From assembly GCA_011389745.1 (NCBI GenBank), contig JAABTQ010000004.1:19007-83006 (forward strand): a stretch of 64,000 nt of DNA, in the 5' to 3' direction. Position numbers and translations under genes: made by a program. The notes beneath the pieces were generated by a model. It searched no databases. It was not told where the DNA came from and worked only from the letters and a program-made list of their open reading frames with translations. This stretch comes from Desulfobacteraceae bacterium. GTDB lineage: Bacteria; Desulfobacterota; Desulfobacteria; Desulfobacterales; SKZT01. This document shows, piece by piece, positions 43,782-53,373 of this stretch; the stretch's first letter is position 1, and each line of letters starts with the position of its first letter.

Positions 43782-45206
43782 ATGAATACAAATCAGGAAT
43801 TATCAGACAAAACATTATCCGGCCATTTAGCCTCTTTTGTTAAAAAGATGCAAAATGACGGACTCGATACCGAAATCATCGATTCTTTTACATATTATTA
43901 CCAAAAAGTTGTCAACAATGAAAAAGGGTTCATTCATGATAAAGATATCAGCCCGGTAGAACCTGAGGAAATTCACGATTTAAAAGACCTGGGGAAATAT
44001 GCCGAAGCCGGAAAAAAAGTAATGAACCGGACAGTCATGATTGTGCTAAACGGCGGTCTTGGAACCAGCATGGGTCTCACCGGCCCTAAATCCCTTATAA
44101 AAATAAAGGATGATAAAACTTTTTTGGAATTTAAAATGGAGGATTCCAAAAATCTGCGAATTAAGCTGTTGCTGATGAACAGTTTTCGCACACATGAAAA
44201 AACGCTTTCGGCCATACGCCAAATGGGGTTAAAAAATCAACTTGATTTTCCGTTAAGCTTTCTCCAATACAAGTTTCCAAAAATTAACAGGCATGACCTG
44301 TCTCCTGCTGTGTGGACCAAGAATCCCTCCTTAGAGTGGAACCCTCCTGGCCACGGTGACATTTATTCAGCGCTTTTTTCTTCCAAAATGATTCACAAGC
44401 TTCTGGATCAGAATATACGTTATGCCTTTATCAGCAACTCCGATAACCTTGGAGCACGGGTCGACGAATCATTGCTGGGTTATTTTTCTCAAAACAGCCT
44501 TCCGTTTTTAATGGAGGTCACCCAGAGACGTCCTTTGGATGCAAAGGGAGGCCATTTGGCCAAACTCAAAAATGGAAGACTTGTTTTAAGAGAGATTGCG
44601 CAATGCCCTGAAGAAGAATTGGAAGCATTCCAGGATATAAAAAAATATCGTTTTTTCAATACCAACAATCTCTGGATAGACCTTGTTTTTTTAAGAGATT
44701 ATGTCTCGAAATATGATAAAATTTATCTTCCTTTGATATTAAAACCCGGTAAGCTTGACCCCAGGGATGACTTAAGCCCGGACATTTTTCAGGTGGAAAC
44801 CGCTATGGGTGCTGCTATCTCCATGTTTGATGGAGCTTCCACGGTTAAAGTTTCCAAAGCACGATTTTTGCCGGTAAAGGGCCATAATGACTTATTGGCT
44901 ATTTGGTCTGATTGTTATTTAGTAAAAGAAAATAAGGGGGTGATTTCTAATCCGGCCCGTGACAGTAATATGCTTCCGATCAGCATATCCCTTGATCCTG
45001 AATTCTATCGAAAAATAGATATGTTCTTTGACAGGTTTAAGGACGGCCCTCCATCATTGGTTCAATGTGAATCTTTAACAGTCAAGGGCAATGTTTTTTT
45101 TGGAAAAGACATCAGCATTATCGGCAGAGTCCGCATTGAAAATACAAAAGAAATCCCGGCGCTTATCCCGAATGGGACTGTGATAGACCATGACATTTTG
45201 ATTTGA
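43782..45206 (+). CDS. UTP-sugar-1-phosphate uridylyltransferase (eukaryotic UDPGP type)
   Basis: The 474-residue protein has the UDPGP signature VMIVLNGGLGTSMGLTGPKSL near residue 87, then NPPGHGDIYSAL near 186 and FISNSDNLGARVD near 210, with KGGHLAK later. It makes UDP-glucose or a related UDP-sugar from UTP, and belongs to the eukaryote-like family rather than the GalU family. It is 49 bases downstream of ilvE. The sugar specificity is not decided by the motifs I can see. Confidence 0.88.
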   Translation: MNTNQELSDKTLSGHLASFVKKMQNDGLDTEIIDSFTYYYQKVVNNEKGFIHDKDISPVEPEEIHDLKDLGKYAEAGKKVMNRTVMIVLNGGLGTSMGLTGPKSLIKIKDDKTFLEFKMEDSKNLRIKLLLMNSFRTHEKTLSAIRQMGLKNQLDFPLSFLQYKFPKINRHDLSPAVWTKNPSLEWNPPGHGDIYSALFSSKMIHKLLDQNIRYAFISNSDNLGARVDESLLGYFSQNSLPFLMEVTQRRPLDAKGGHLAKLKNGRLVLREIAQCPEEELEAFQDIKKYRFFNTNNLWIDLVFLRDYVSKYDKIYLPLILKPGKLDPRDDLSPDIFQVETAMGAAISMFDGASTVKVSKARFLPVKGHNDLLAIWSDCYLVKENKGVISNPARDSNMLPISISLDPEFYRKIDMFFDRFKDGPPSLVQCESLTVKGNVFFGKDISIIGRVRIENTKEIPALIPNGTVIDHDILI

Positions 45207-45247
45207 AAAATCAAAATGACACAACAACATATTTTCAGGAGGTATCA

Positions 45248-46762
45248 TTGATTTTACAAAGCTTTACTATTTACGATATTTACAAAAGAAATGCCATGTT
45301 ATTTGGTAATGACACGGCTCTTGTGAGCGGGAAAAATCGTATCACCCACAAAGAGCTTTTCGATCAGATCAATGCTCTTGCAGCAGGATTTGCAGCAAAA
45401 GGAGTTACCCGGGGAGATCGAATCGGCATTCTGAGCTTAAATCATGAAAAATTTTTTCATGTCTTTGGCGCTGCAGCTGCTCTTGGGGCAATTGTCTCTC
45501 CTGTCAACTGGCGTCTTTCCAATGAGGAAATTCAATATATCCTGAAAGATTCATCACCTTCAGTCATCGTGGTTGATAAAAAACATGAACCTAAAATTCA
45601 GGAAATGTCTAAAAGTGGTGGTGTTAATTTGGGTTCGGACTTTATTTTTTGTTTTGATAACGGTTCTTCCAATTTTACTTCCTTGGAAAACCTTATGGCA
45701 AACAATACGTTTCAGCCCTCCGAGGTCATTTCGGATGATGCTTTTTGTATAATTTATACGGCCGCTGTTGACGGCAAACCGCGTGGTGCAGTATTGAGCC
45801 ATCAAAATATCATCGCCGCCAACATTCAGTTCATGGCTGCCTGGCACCTGACTCGCGACGACGCATATCTGAATATGCTCCCCATGTTCCATATTACAGG
45901 CCTTAACCTGTGTATGGCTGCCATGCACGCCGGCGGAAAAAATGTTGTCATTGATAAATTTGACCAAAAATTAGCAATGGAATTGACCCAAAAGGAAAAA
46001 ATCACCATGATGGGAAGTTTTGCTCCTATCATGTCCAGACTACTGGAAGAATTCGAAAAGGGCAATTACGACGTTTCTTCGCTGCGAAACCTGACAGGCC
46101 TGGAGTCCCCGGACACCATCAAGATATTTCAGGAAAAAACCAACAGCACCTTCTGGCCGTTATACGGACAATCCGAAACATCAGGAACCATTACCCTGGC
46201 GCCATTTTCCGAAAGACCGGGGTCTGCTGGAAAACCGGCATTATTGTCTGAAATCCGCATGGTGGATGAAAACGAAAATCCGGTAGCCCTTGGAGAAAAA
46301 GGCGAAATTGTTGTTCGAGGCCCTTTGGTTTTTAAAGGATATTGGAATCAGGAAGAATTGAATCGTAAAACATTCAGAAACAACTGGCACCATACAGGAG
46401 ACCTGGGAAGATTCGATGAAAGCGGGTATTTATGGTTTGCAGGAAGAAAACCTGAAAAAGAGCTGATCAAACCCGGCGGGGAAAATGTTTATCCGGCCGA
46501 AGTTGAAGAAGTCATCATGGGAAATCCAAAAATACAGGAGGTTTCTGTAATCGGGGTACCTGATCGGGACTTTGGCGAAGCGATCAAAGCAGTCTGCGTG
46601 CTTAAACAAGGAGACTCTATGGAGGCCAAAGAACTGGTGGATTTTGTCGCACAGCGTATTGCACGCTATAAAAAACCCAAGTATGTGGAATTTGTCGAAA
46701 GGCTTCCCAAAACCTCAAGCGGCAATATTGACCGTGAAAAAGTCAAAGAATCCTACAGCTGA
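45248..46762 (+). CDS. Acyl-CoA ligase (AMP-binding family) with altered P-loop
   Basis: The protein of about 504 residues is an ANL-superfamily ligase: FHVFGAAAALGAIVSPVNWRLS, the ATP motif FWPLYGQSETSG, YLWFAGRKPEKELIKPGGENVYPAEVEE and a catalytic Lys near the end (LPKTSSGNIDREK). The phosphate-binding loop, usually YTSGTTGxPKG, reads YTAAVDGKPRG. I placed the start at TTG 45248, 5 bases after AGGAGG; the frame opens at 45203. It activates a carboxylic acid to acyl-CoA; fatty acid use is inferred. Confidence 0.85.
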   Translation: MILQSFTIYDIYKRNAMLFGNDTALVSGKNRITHKELFDQINALAAGFAAKGVTRGDRIGILSLNHEKFFHVFGAAAALGAIVSPVNWRLSNEEIQYILKDSSPSVIVVDKKHEPKIQEMSKSGGVNLGSDFIFCFDNGSSNFTSLENLMANNTFQPSEVISDDAFCIIYTAAVDGKPRGAVLSHQNIIAANIQFMAAWHLTRDDAYLNMLPMFHITGLNLCMAAMHAGGKNVVIDKFDQKLAMELTQKEKITMMGSFAPIMSRLLEEFEKGNYDVSSLRNLTGLESPDTIKIFQEKTNSTFWPLYGQSETSGTITLAPFSERPGSAGKPALLSEIRMVDENENPVALGEKGEIVVRGPLVFKGYWNQEELNRKTFRNNWHHTGDLGRFDESGYLWFAGRKPEKELIKPGGENVYPAEVEEVIMGNPKIQEVSVIGVPDRDFGEAIKAVCVLKQGDSMEAKELVDFVAQRIARYKKPKYVEFVERLPKTSSGNIDREKVKESYS

Positions 46763-46778
46763 ATTTAATTTAAAAAAT

Positions 46779-46822
46779 AAAAAGGTGCGGTCTTATTTTC
46801 AAAAAGAGCCTGCACCTTTTAA
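46779..46822. terminator. Bidirectional hairpin terminator between the acyl-CoA ligase gene and pilQ
   Basis: AAAAGGTGC (46780-46788) pairs with GCACCTTTT (46812-46820); the inner bases GGTCTT and AAGAGCC extend the stem with one mismatch. The A-rich and T-rich flanks suit termination on both strands. Confidence 0.7.
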
Positions 46823-46845
46823 TTTTCATGACTTTCAGGGTTTCA

Positions 46846-48918
46846 TCAGTCTTGTCGGCTTAACATATTTTTTTGTTCAAGCCTCATGATTCTGGGGGTC
46901 AAAAATATTAAAAGTTCTTCTTTTCTGCTAAACTTTTCATCGTTTTTGAAGAGCCATTTTAAAACCGGCACTTTTCCCAGTCCAGGGACAGAAAGGGTAG
47001 AATCCTGTTCCGAAGATAGTAAAATGCCACCGATCACAATAGTTTCACCATCATTGACCAGTAATTCCGTTTCAGCTCTTTTTGTTGCAATTGAAGGGAT
47101 ACCGTCAACGGAGAATTCCGCGACTTCATCCTTTGTAATAAAAACCTTAAGGGTCACCCGGTCATCCGGCGTCACATGCGGCGTGACTTCTAAAAGAAGA
47201 TCCACTGCTTTGAATTCGGTATTGATCGTGTCATCTGTGGTAACGGTGTATGGAATTTCCCTTCCTTGTTTTATGATGGCTTTTTTATTGTTTAAAGTCA
47301 TCACTTTCGGGGCAGAAACAATTTTGCCTTCACCGGTGGATTCTAAAGCCGACAGCCTGGCATCAATAATCAGGGGAGTGCCAAATATGCGGGCAAACTG
47401 AAATCCGAGAGTACCGGCGGGGTTGACTACAGGAAGATTGACACCTGTATCATACCCCCAGATTCCTCCTAAAGAAGAGCTATCGTGCTCATCAGCATCT
47501 AAGCTCCATTGAATACCAATTTCCCTGGAAAAGCTACTGCTGACTTCAACAATTCTAGCTTCGATAATCACTTGGGGAGTGACCATATCCAGTCGCTGAA
47601 TAATCTCTCTGGCATGCTGAATATTTTCAAATGTGTCCGTCATAATGATCATGTTGGTTCGGGTATCCACGCTTATAATTCCCCGATCCTTGGTGGAAAT
47701 AAGTTGCAATTTGGGTAAAATATCCGCATTTGCATCTGAATAGTTTATCGCAAAATATTCGGTCATCAACGGCTCAGCAGCTTTTTCCTCCTCCTGGAGC
47801 CTGGCTTTGGCGGCTATTTGATCCTGGCGGTCCTGTTGTTCCTGGGTTATGGTTTCCATCCGGGCAATACGGACAACATCACCTTCTTCCACTTTGCCCA
47901 ATTGGTTCATTTTCAAAATAAGATCCAGTATTTGATCCCAGGGGACAGGCTGTTCTAAAGTCAAGGTCACTGTCCCTGTAACATCCCTGTCGATTGCAAA
48001 GTTTTTACCGCTGACTTCTCTTAAAATCCTGAAAACATTCCTAATATCGGTTTCAAAAAAATCTAAAGCAATCTTTTCTCCCGTGTATCTTTTGTCAGGT
48101 TTAAAAGGTTCCATGACCTCGGATACTCCAAAGATTTCAGCTTCAGCCACAATATTTTTCCCGCCAAGTGTAACGAATTCTTGGTCCGGTATAACCTTTG
48201 CTGACGATGTTGAATTCTCCACAGATTGTGGCATCATTGCTCCAAAGGATGGAAGCTTTGCTTCATCCAAAGGCTTCGGAGGAATGGCAGAAGCGTCAAA
48301 ATAAATTTGTAAGATATTACCGGCCTGGTCCGTTTGGTACCCAACTTTTTCTCTCAATTCTATTGATAGTATAGAATCTTTCATAGAAGCGGTCTGAATT
48401 GGTAGTATCCTGTCAACAGCGCTCTCAAAACGGTCTGTAATCAGAGGTCTTTTATGATGTTCGGGCAAACGGGTATCAAAAAGTTGAAGGACTATTTTCC
48501 TGTCCGACATCTCTTTGATTTCATATCGAATCGGATCTGTTGTCCCTATGGTAACAACAGATTTTCCAGCCGATAATTCTCTGAATTCGATTCTATTTAC
48601 CGAAGCAGACCCCATAGAAGCAGGATTTATAAGATCTCCGGACTTCTGATGTTCAGAAATCAGAATAGTTTTTTCTGTATCCGAAGTTTCCGGCACCACT
48701 GATTCACTGGCAACCGAAGGCTCTATTAAATTTTCTGCTTCATTTTCCGTCCCTAACAGTTCCGCATCCATCGTCATCGGGGTTTCAAGCATTTTCCCCG
48801 GGTCTGGACCAGCAGAATTGATTCCGGCACAGCCATTTATCATCATTAAAATCGCAAAAAGTGAAAGCGAAATCGCATGGGCAAAAAACGTAGATATGTT
48901 TTTGGTTTTGCACTTCAT
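46846..48918 (-). CDS. pilQ: Type IV pilus secretin PilQ
   Basis: This ~690-residue secretin forms the outer-membrane channel for pili. It has a hydrophobic leader with a possible lipobox (MINGCAG, about residues 25-31), AMIN-type domains to about residue 220, and secretin/TonB short domains (FETDIRNVFRILREVSGKNF, then VTLTLEQPVPWDQIL). The C-terminal secretin domain is marked by VIIEARIVEVSSSFSREIG and LLLEVTPHVTPDDRV, ending RKEELLIFLTPRI. ATG 48918 has GGAG upstream; the frame starts at 48933. It closes pilMNOPQ. Confidence 0.94.
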   Translation of the reverse strand: MKCKTKNISTFFAHAISLSLFAILMMINGCAGINSAGPDPGKMLETPMTMDAELLGTENEAENLIEPSVASESVVPETSDTEKTILISEHQKSGDLINPASMGSASVNRIEFRELSAGKSVVTIGTTDPIRYEIKEMSDRKIVLQLFDTRLPEHHKRPLITDRFESAVDRILPIQTASMKDSILSIELREKVGYQTDQAGNILQIYFDASAIPPKPLDEAKLPSFGAMMPQSVENSTSSAKVIPDQEFVTLGGKNIVAEAEIFGVSEVMEPFKPDKRYTGEKIALDFFETDIRNVFRILREVSGKNFAIDRDVTGTVTLTLEQPVPWDQILDLILKMNQLGKVEEGDVVRIARMETITQEQQDRQDQIAAKARLQEEEKAAEPLMTEYFAINYSDANADILPKLQLISTKDRGIISVDTRTNMIIMTDTFENIQHAREIIQRLDMVTPQVIIEARIVEVSSSFSREIGIQWSLDADEHDSSSLGGIWGYDTGVNLPVVNPAGTLGFQFARIFGTPLIIDARLSALESTGEGKIVSAPKVMTLNNKKAIIKQGREIPYTVTTDDTINTEFKAVDLLLEVTPHVTPDDRVTLKVFITKDEVAEFSVDGIPSIATKRAETELLVNDGETIVIGGILLSSEQDSTLSVPGLGKVPVLKWLFKNDEKFSRKEELLIFLTPRIMRLEQKNMLSRQD

Positions 48919-48919
48919 A

Positions 48920-49603
48920 TCAATTTTCTCCAAAAGGTTTTTGAAGTTTTAATTCTCTTTTTTGGAGGGTCAATTTACCTAGAACATCATCAACTTCTTC
49001 CTCAACTATGACCCGGTCTTTGGATATTTCAACCACTCTGCCACTGTTTGTGCCAATATAGGATCCCATTGAAATGATATAGCCTTTTCCCGAAGCCTCC
49101 TCAACCAAACCTTTATTTCCACTGGGCGACTGAATGATACCGACCAATTTCAACTGGCTTAGATCAATCCGTTCAAGAGGAGTTCGCGGGACACGTCTTT
49201 CTCTTTCAACTTTTTGAGAAATTTCCACCTCTTCTTTAGGCCCCTCCCTAAATAAAGGCATAAACGGGTCAATCTTATTTTCAGGGTTATAAAGTTCTGA
49301 CACCCCTGCCGTCTCGAACTCCAATATCGAATTATTCTCCGGCGAAACCCTGTCGCCTGAGTTTATAGAATCACCATCTTTTTGCATAGCGATTCTTTCC
49401 TGGTCAGGGCTGATTTCTGATGAAGCGTCATTTTTTGGAGCCTCGGCTTTTGCACTGTCCGTAGAATCCATCTTAATTTTCTGGCCTATTACCTTTGGCT
49501 TTTGGGATTGCTCCGTTTGATCTTCACAAGCGTACCCGAAAAACAAAATGGCAATACCCAAAAATATGGGCAATGATTTTTTAATGCTAAGCTGAATATG
49601 CAT
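48920..49603 (-). CDS. pilP: PilP pilus-assembly lipoprotein
   Basis: The 227-residue protein has a signal peptide ending in a lipobox (FFGYACED, Cys at about residue 26), a long disordered acidic linker, and a PilP beta domain (LSQLKLVGIIQSPSGNKGLVEE, then GSYIGTNSGRVVEI). PilP links the inner-membrane PilMNO platform to PilQ in the periplasm. Its stop is almost abutted by the pilQ start. Confidence 0.9.
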   Translation of the reverse strand: MHIQLSIKKSLPIFLGIAILFFGYACEDQTEQSQKPKVIGQKIKMDSTDSAKAEAPKNDASSEISPDQERIAMQKDGDSINSGDRVSPENNSILEFETAGVSELYNPENKIDPFMPLFREGPKEEVEISQKVERERRVPRTPLERIDLSQLKLVGIIQSPSGNKGLVEEASGKGYIISMGSYIGTNSGRVVEISKDRVIVEEEVDDVLGKLTLQKRELKLQKPFGEN

Positions 49604-49640
49604 AATTATAAGCTACTTTTTTTGTTTATAACAATATATC

Positions 49641-50249
49641 TTAAGGCTCTGGTTTGATTTCACTTTCCAAAAATCGATATGTAACAGCCGTACATTTTGT
49701 CATAAGGCTCCCAGGCTCGGAGGAGGCTTGGATATCAATATCTTCGATGTTTACTATCCTCGAAAGCCTTGAAACTCTATCGAAAAACAATGCCAAATTA
49801 TGGTATCCCCCTTTGACCTGAATTAATACCGGTATCTCTGCGTAAAAACCGCTTGTTTTGTCGGGATTGGGTTGGAAAAGCAAAAACTCCAGGCCTGAAT
49901 CCTGTCCGGACTTAGAAATATTGGTCAAAAGGCTAGGAATTTCTTTTGTTTCCGGGAGCGCTTTTGATGCAATTTTAAAATTGTCTTCAGCTTCCTTCAT
50001 CTCCTGTTGGAATTTTTTTAGCTGTCCTGCATTTTTTTTTGCCGTTTCAAGTTCACCTTTTATTTTTTTATGTCGGGTGTCTAATGTGTCGATTTGTTGG
50101 AATTTAGGATAATATGAAAAATATATAAATCCTGAAATCACTATTGAAAAAGCAGCGACACAGATTAAGATTCTCTGAATTTTTGTCAGCTCACCGATTT
50201 TATCGAACATCGGCACCAAAGAATCTGAAGAAATGTTTAGTTTTTTCAT
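49641..50249 (-). CDS. pilO: PilO pilus-assembly protein
   Basis: The 202-residue protein has a short cytoplasmic start, one transmembrane helix near residues 27-47 (ILICVAAFSIVISGFIYFSYY), a coiled coil to about residue 95, and a ferredoxin-like periplasmic domain (SGQDSGLEFLLFQPNPD). It pairs with PilN in the alignment complex. It is 42 bases downstream of pilN. Confidence 0.92.
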   Translation of the reverse strand: MKKLNISSDSLVPMFDKIGELTKIQRILICVAAFSIVISGFIYFSYYPKFQQIDTLDTRHKKIKGELETAKKNAGQLKKFQQEMKEAEDNFKIASKALPETKEIPSLLTNISKSGQDSGLEFLLFQPNPDKTSGFYAEIPVLIQVKGGYHNLALFFDRVSRLSRIVNIEDIDIQASSEPGSLMTKCTAVTYRFLESEIKPEP

Positions 50250-50291
50250 TAAATCACGAATTTAATCCACCAGATTGTAGTAACCTTCAAT

Positions 50292-50957
50292 TTATAAAGC
50301 CGCACCTTCCAACGGTTTGACCTGCATCTTACTTAAATTCACCTCAAACTCCATCAAATTTAACCCCTTAATGAGTACTTGCCTGATTGTTTTTAGATTT
50401 ATTTCTGAAAATAATGGTGAACTTTCAAGACGGATCATAAAATCAGCGACTGTTTTACTATCTAACGCAACGCCTTTGATAATAATATCAACAGCTCTCT
50501 TGGGTTGCCTGACAGGTGTACCGGTAGAAACCGCAGCTTGTTTTTTTGTCTGTTTACCCTTTGCCGGCTCGGATTGGACTTGAACTTTTTCTGTCACTTT
50601 AAAGCTTGTAAACCACATGCGGTTGCCGACAATTATTTCGGTCATGGCATCAAGGATTTCAAGTGGTTCTCTTCGTTTGATTTCCAACTCTTCCATGACA
50701 TCGGTCTTGGTTTGCAAAACCTGAAGATTTTTTTTGATTTCAGTAATTTCTTTGTTAATATTATTATAGGTTTCCAGTTCCTTTTCAGTGTCTGTGATAA
50801 GCATTTTCAGTTTTTTGGTTTTGTTGTTCAAACTAACGTTATACCAAACCAATAATGCCGACATGAAAAATAAGATCAGGAAAAAAATGGAAACCTGTCT
50901 TCGAATATTCTCTTTCTTTCTGGCTGCCCTAAAAGGCAGTAGGTTTATTCGAATCAT
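50292..50957 (-). CDS. pilN: PilN pilus-assembly protein
   Basis: The 221-residue protein starts MIRINLLPFRAARKKENIRR, the short PilN motif that binds PilM in relatives. It has one transmembrane helix near residues 24-44, a coiled coil to about residue 95, and a periplasmic domain. A Lys/Gln-rich linker sits near 135-155. Its start overlaps the pilM stop by 4 bases. Confidence 0.93.
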   Translation of the reverse strand: MIRINLLPFRAARKKENIRRQVSIFFLILFFMSALLVWYNVSLNNKTKKLKMLITDTEKELETYNNINKEITEIKKNLQVLQTKTDVMEELEIKRREPLEILDAMTEIIVGNRMWFTSFKVTEKVQVQSEPAKGKQTKKQAAVSTGTPVRQPKRAVDIIIKGVALDSKTVADFMIRLESSPLFSEINLKTIRQVLIKGLNLMEFEVNLSKMQVKPLEGAAL

Positions 50958-52012
50958 TTATCGTCTACTCTTCTTGTTGCTAATCCCATACAAATTGCAG
51001 CCTGAGGAGCAATTTGCTTTAGGTATGATGAATCAAACTTGTTTTTATCCAAATTAAAAGCCTTAAACGGATCAATGGTCTCCACTTTGGCTGTTGTTTC
51101 AGTTGCCAATAGTTGTCTGAATTTCTTAATGTTTCCTCCGCCTCCACTCAGAAGTATTGTCATGATTTCGTCATCAGGATATGTTGAGTAAAAAAATTCC
51201 AATGCTCTTTGAATTTCAATGCACCAGTCAGCAACAACTGTTGTAACAATCTCCAGGAGATCTTCAGGAGATATGCGATCCGTATCTTCGGAAAACTTGA
51301 TCTGTTCAGCCTCATCGTTGGTACACCCAACGAGATTGATTATCTTTTGGTTGATTTGGTCACACCCAAGGGATACATCCCTCATAAAAACGGAATCCTC
51401 ACCTTTTAAAATATTCAGAGACGTTTTACTAGCACCGATGTCGATCAGGGCAACGTTATCATTTTTGGGTTTGTAATTAATATTAAAAATATTTTGAAGT
51501 GCAAAAGCATCTACATCGATGATACAAGGACTCAGGTTTGCCATTTCCAACAAGTTTATGTAGCCCTCTACTATTTCCTTTTTCGCTGCAACCAGAAGCA
51601 CATTCATGCGCTGCGTATTTTCATTGTCTCCGAGAATCTGGAAATCCAGATTCACATCCTTAATATCAAAAGGAATATATTGTTCCGCCTCAAATTGTAT
51701 GGTTTCATGAAGTTGTTCTTCGGTCATGGATTGGACGTTGATTTTTTTTACAATAACGGAATATCCGCCTATGGATACAGCAACATTATGCTCACGGAAA
51801 TCGTAAGTTTTAAACAGCTGCTTTATGGCATCGGCAATCTCTTCAGGTTTTTTAATATTTCCTTCCTCAATGGCTCCCCGTGGAATATCGATGATGCCGA
51901 ATTTTTTCAAAGTCGGCTTATCACCCTTTTTTAGACCACCGATTTCAGCAGCCTTTATTGTCCGAGAACCAATATCCAAACCCACAAGATGATTTTTTTT
52001 TGTAAAAAGCAT
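50954..52012 (-). CDS. pilM: PilM, actin-like cytoplasmic pilus protein
   Basis: The 352-residue ATPase-fold protein starts VGLDIGSRTIKAAEI (phosphate 1 motif, about residues 10-24). It has NVALIDIGASKTSLNIL near residue 188 and LLSGGGGNIKKFRQLLA near 295, typical of FtsA/PilM. It forms a cytoplasmic ring binding PilN. A GAGGA site sits 12 bases upstream of the ATG. A small XRE-type gene ends 9 bases before it. Confidence 0.95.
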   Translation of the reverse strand: MLFTKKNHLVGLDIGSRTIKAAEIGGLKKGDKPTLKKFGIIDIPRGAIEEGNIKKPEEIADAIKQLFKTYDFREHNVAVSIGGYSVIVKKINVQSMTEEQLHETIQFEAEQYIPFDIKDVNLDFQILGDNENTQRMNVLLVAAKKEIVEGYINLLEMANLSPCIIDVDAFALQNIFNINYKPKNDNVALIDIGASKTSLNILKGEDSVFMRDVSLGCDQINQKIINLVGCTNDEAEQIKFSEDTDRISPEDLLEIVTTVVADWCIEIQRALEFFYSTYPDDEIMTILLSGGGGNIKKFRQLLATETTAKVETIDPFKAFNLDKNKFDSSYLKQIAPQAAICMGLATRRVDDK

Positions 52013-52021
52013 GATGGAAAA

Positions 52022-52219
52022 TCAATCCTCAAATACTTTGTTTTTCTCCTTTAAACTATACCCCAATGCCAAAAGAATTTTACGCTTAGTTTCCATTCTG
52101 CAAGGCATACCTTTTTCGATCCGTGTAATGGTAATAGTAGAAATGTTAGCTCTTCGGGAAAGCTCAGCCTTGCTAATCATTAAGGATTCTCTAACTTGTT
52201 TAAGTAAATTATTGCTCAC
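52022..52219 (-). CDS. Small XRE-type helix-turn-helix protein at the head of the pil operon
   Basis: The 65-residue protein is a single XRE/Cro-like HTH: VRESLMISKAELSRRANIST, then ITRIEKGMPCRMETKRKILLAL. I placed the start at GTG 52219, with GAGGG about 11 bases upstream; the frame opens at a TTG at 52240 with no site. It precedes pilM by 9 bases, so it is likely first in the pil transcript and may autoregulate it (inference). Confidence 0.75.
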   Translation of the reverse strand: MSNNLLKQVRESLMISKAELSRRANISTITITRIEKGMPCRMETKRKILLALGYSLKEKNKVFED

Positions 52220-52493
52220 TGAACAATGAACCCTCTTCAAAATTTTTGGACCATTGATGAGCTAACCGAAAAATTGGACAGGAAAAAGTGTTTAAATTTC
52301 ACTTATTAAAAAATATTATATTATTAACTCGCTTGATTTTTTGTTAAAGTCAAGTAAAATATGCATAGTTTACCAATATTTTTATTATATTTACATTATA
52401 TTGTATTTAATGATGAGATACATCCATATCTTGTATTTTAACATTATAAATATCAGCGTTATTTGATTAATTGAATTCAAGGAGGCGGACTTT

Positions 52494-53303
52494 TTGGATA
52501 ATTATTTAAATCACCAAACTATTGTATGGCGTCACGATAAATACGCGCTTGAACATCAAGGGATCATCTGTGAAGAACCTCTTTCCATTCGTGTCCAGGG
52601 CAAACCTTATTCAGTGGTTATGAGAACTCCCGGCGATGAACATGCTCATGTAGCCGGTTTTTGTTTAGGTGAAGGTATCATTGATGAACCGGAGGATATC
52701 ATATCGCTGGGATTTTGCGATGGCGACGACACAAATGTGGTGACAATTACATTAACACCCCAAAGGCAAAAAATAATCAGCAAACAGCTTGATAGAAGAG
52801 AGTATATCAGCCAAACCAGTTGCGGGATATGTGGAAAACAACTTGTGGAAGAACTCCGTCAAATACTTTTACCCGTTGAAAAAAAAATAGCGATAGATGT
52901 GAAAAAAGGTTTTTATTGCATTGAAAATCTCAACAAATACCAGCCCTTGAGATCCAAAACCAGAGCTGCCCATGCAGCCGCTTTGTTCGACATGGAATAC
53001 AATATGATTTCAGTTGCAGAGGATGTCGGGCGACACAATGCTTTGGACAAGGCAATTGGGAGATTGTTTTTAGACAGAAAACTAAAAAAAGCAGCATTTT
53101 TGGTTCTGTCCTCGCGAATCAGTTATGAACTTGTTCAAAAAGCCGCGAGAGCACGCATTGCGATTATTTTCGCCATGTCCCGGCCAACGGCACTAGCTGT
53201 CTCTCTGGCCTCTGCCCTGAACATAACGTTGGCCTCTCTCGCTCCTGAAAAAGGGCTCTTTATTTATTGCGGGGCAAAACGGCTTTTTATCGAATCAAAT
53301 TAA
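52494..53303 (+). CDS. fdhD: FdhD, formate dehydrogenase sulfurtransferase
   Basis: The 269-residue protein has the FdhD pattern: RTPGDEHAHVAGFCLGEGII near residues 44-63, the sulfur-carrying CxxC loop TSCGICGKQ with Cys110 and Cys113, and VAEDVGRHNALDKAIG near 175. FdhD transfers sulfur from a cysteine desulfurase to the molybdenum or tungsten cofactor of formate dehydrogenase. No formate dehydrogenase gene is in the window. The start is TTG 52494 after AAGGAGGCGG. Confidence 0.95.
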   Translation: MDNYLNHQTIVWRHDKYALEHQGIICEEPLSIRVQGKPYSVVMRTPGDEHAHVAGFCLGEGIIDEPEDIISLGFCDGDDTNVVTITLTPQRQKIISKQLDRREYISQTSCGICGKQLVEELRQILLPVEKKIAIDVKKGFYCIENLNKYQPLRSKTRAAHAAALFDMEYNMISVAEDVGRHNALDKAIGRLFLDRKLKKAAFLVLSSRISYELVQKAARARIAIIFAMSRPTALAVSLASALNITLASLAPEKGLFIYCGAKRLFIESN

Positions 53304-53373
53304 AAATTTTTTCCGGAGGCAGTGAACAAGATCCTTCCCCTATTTCATTAAAAATTAATGCACCAAATGACCT

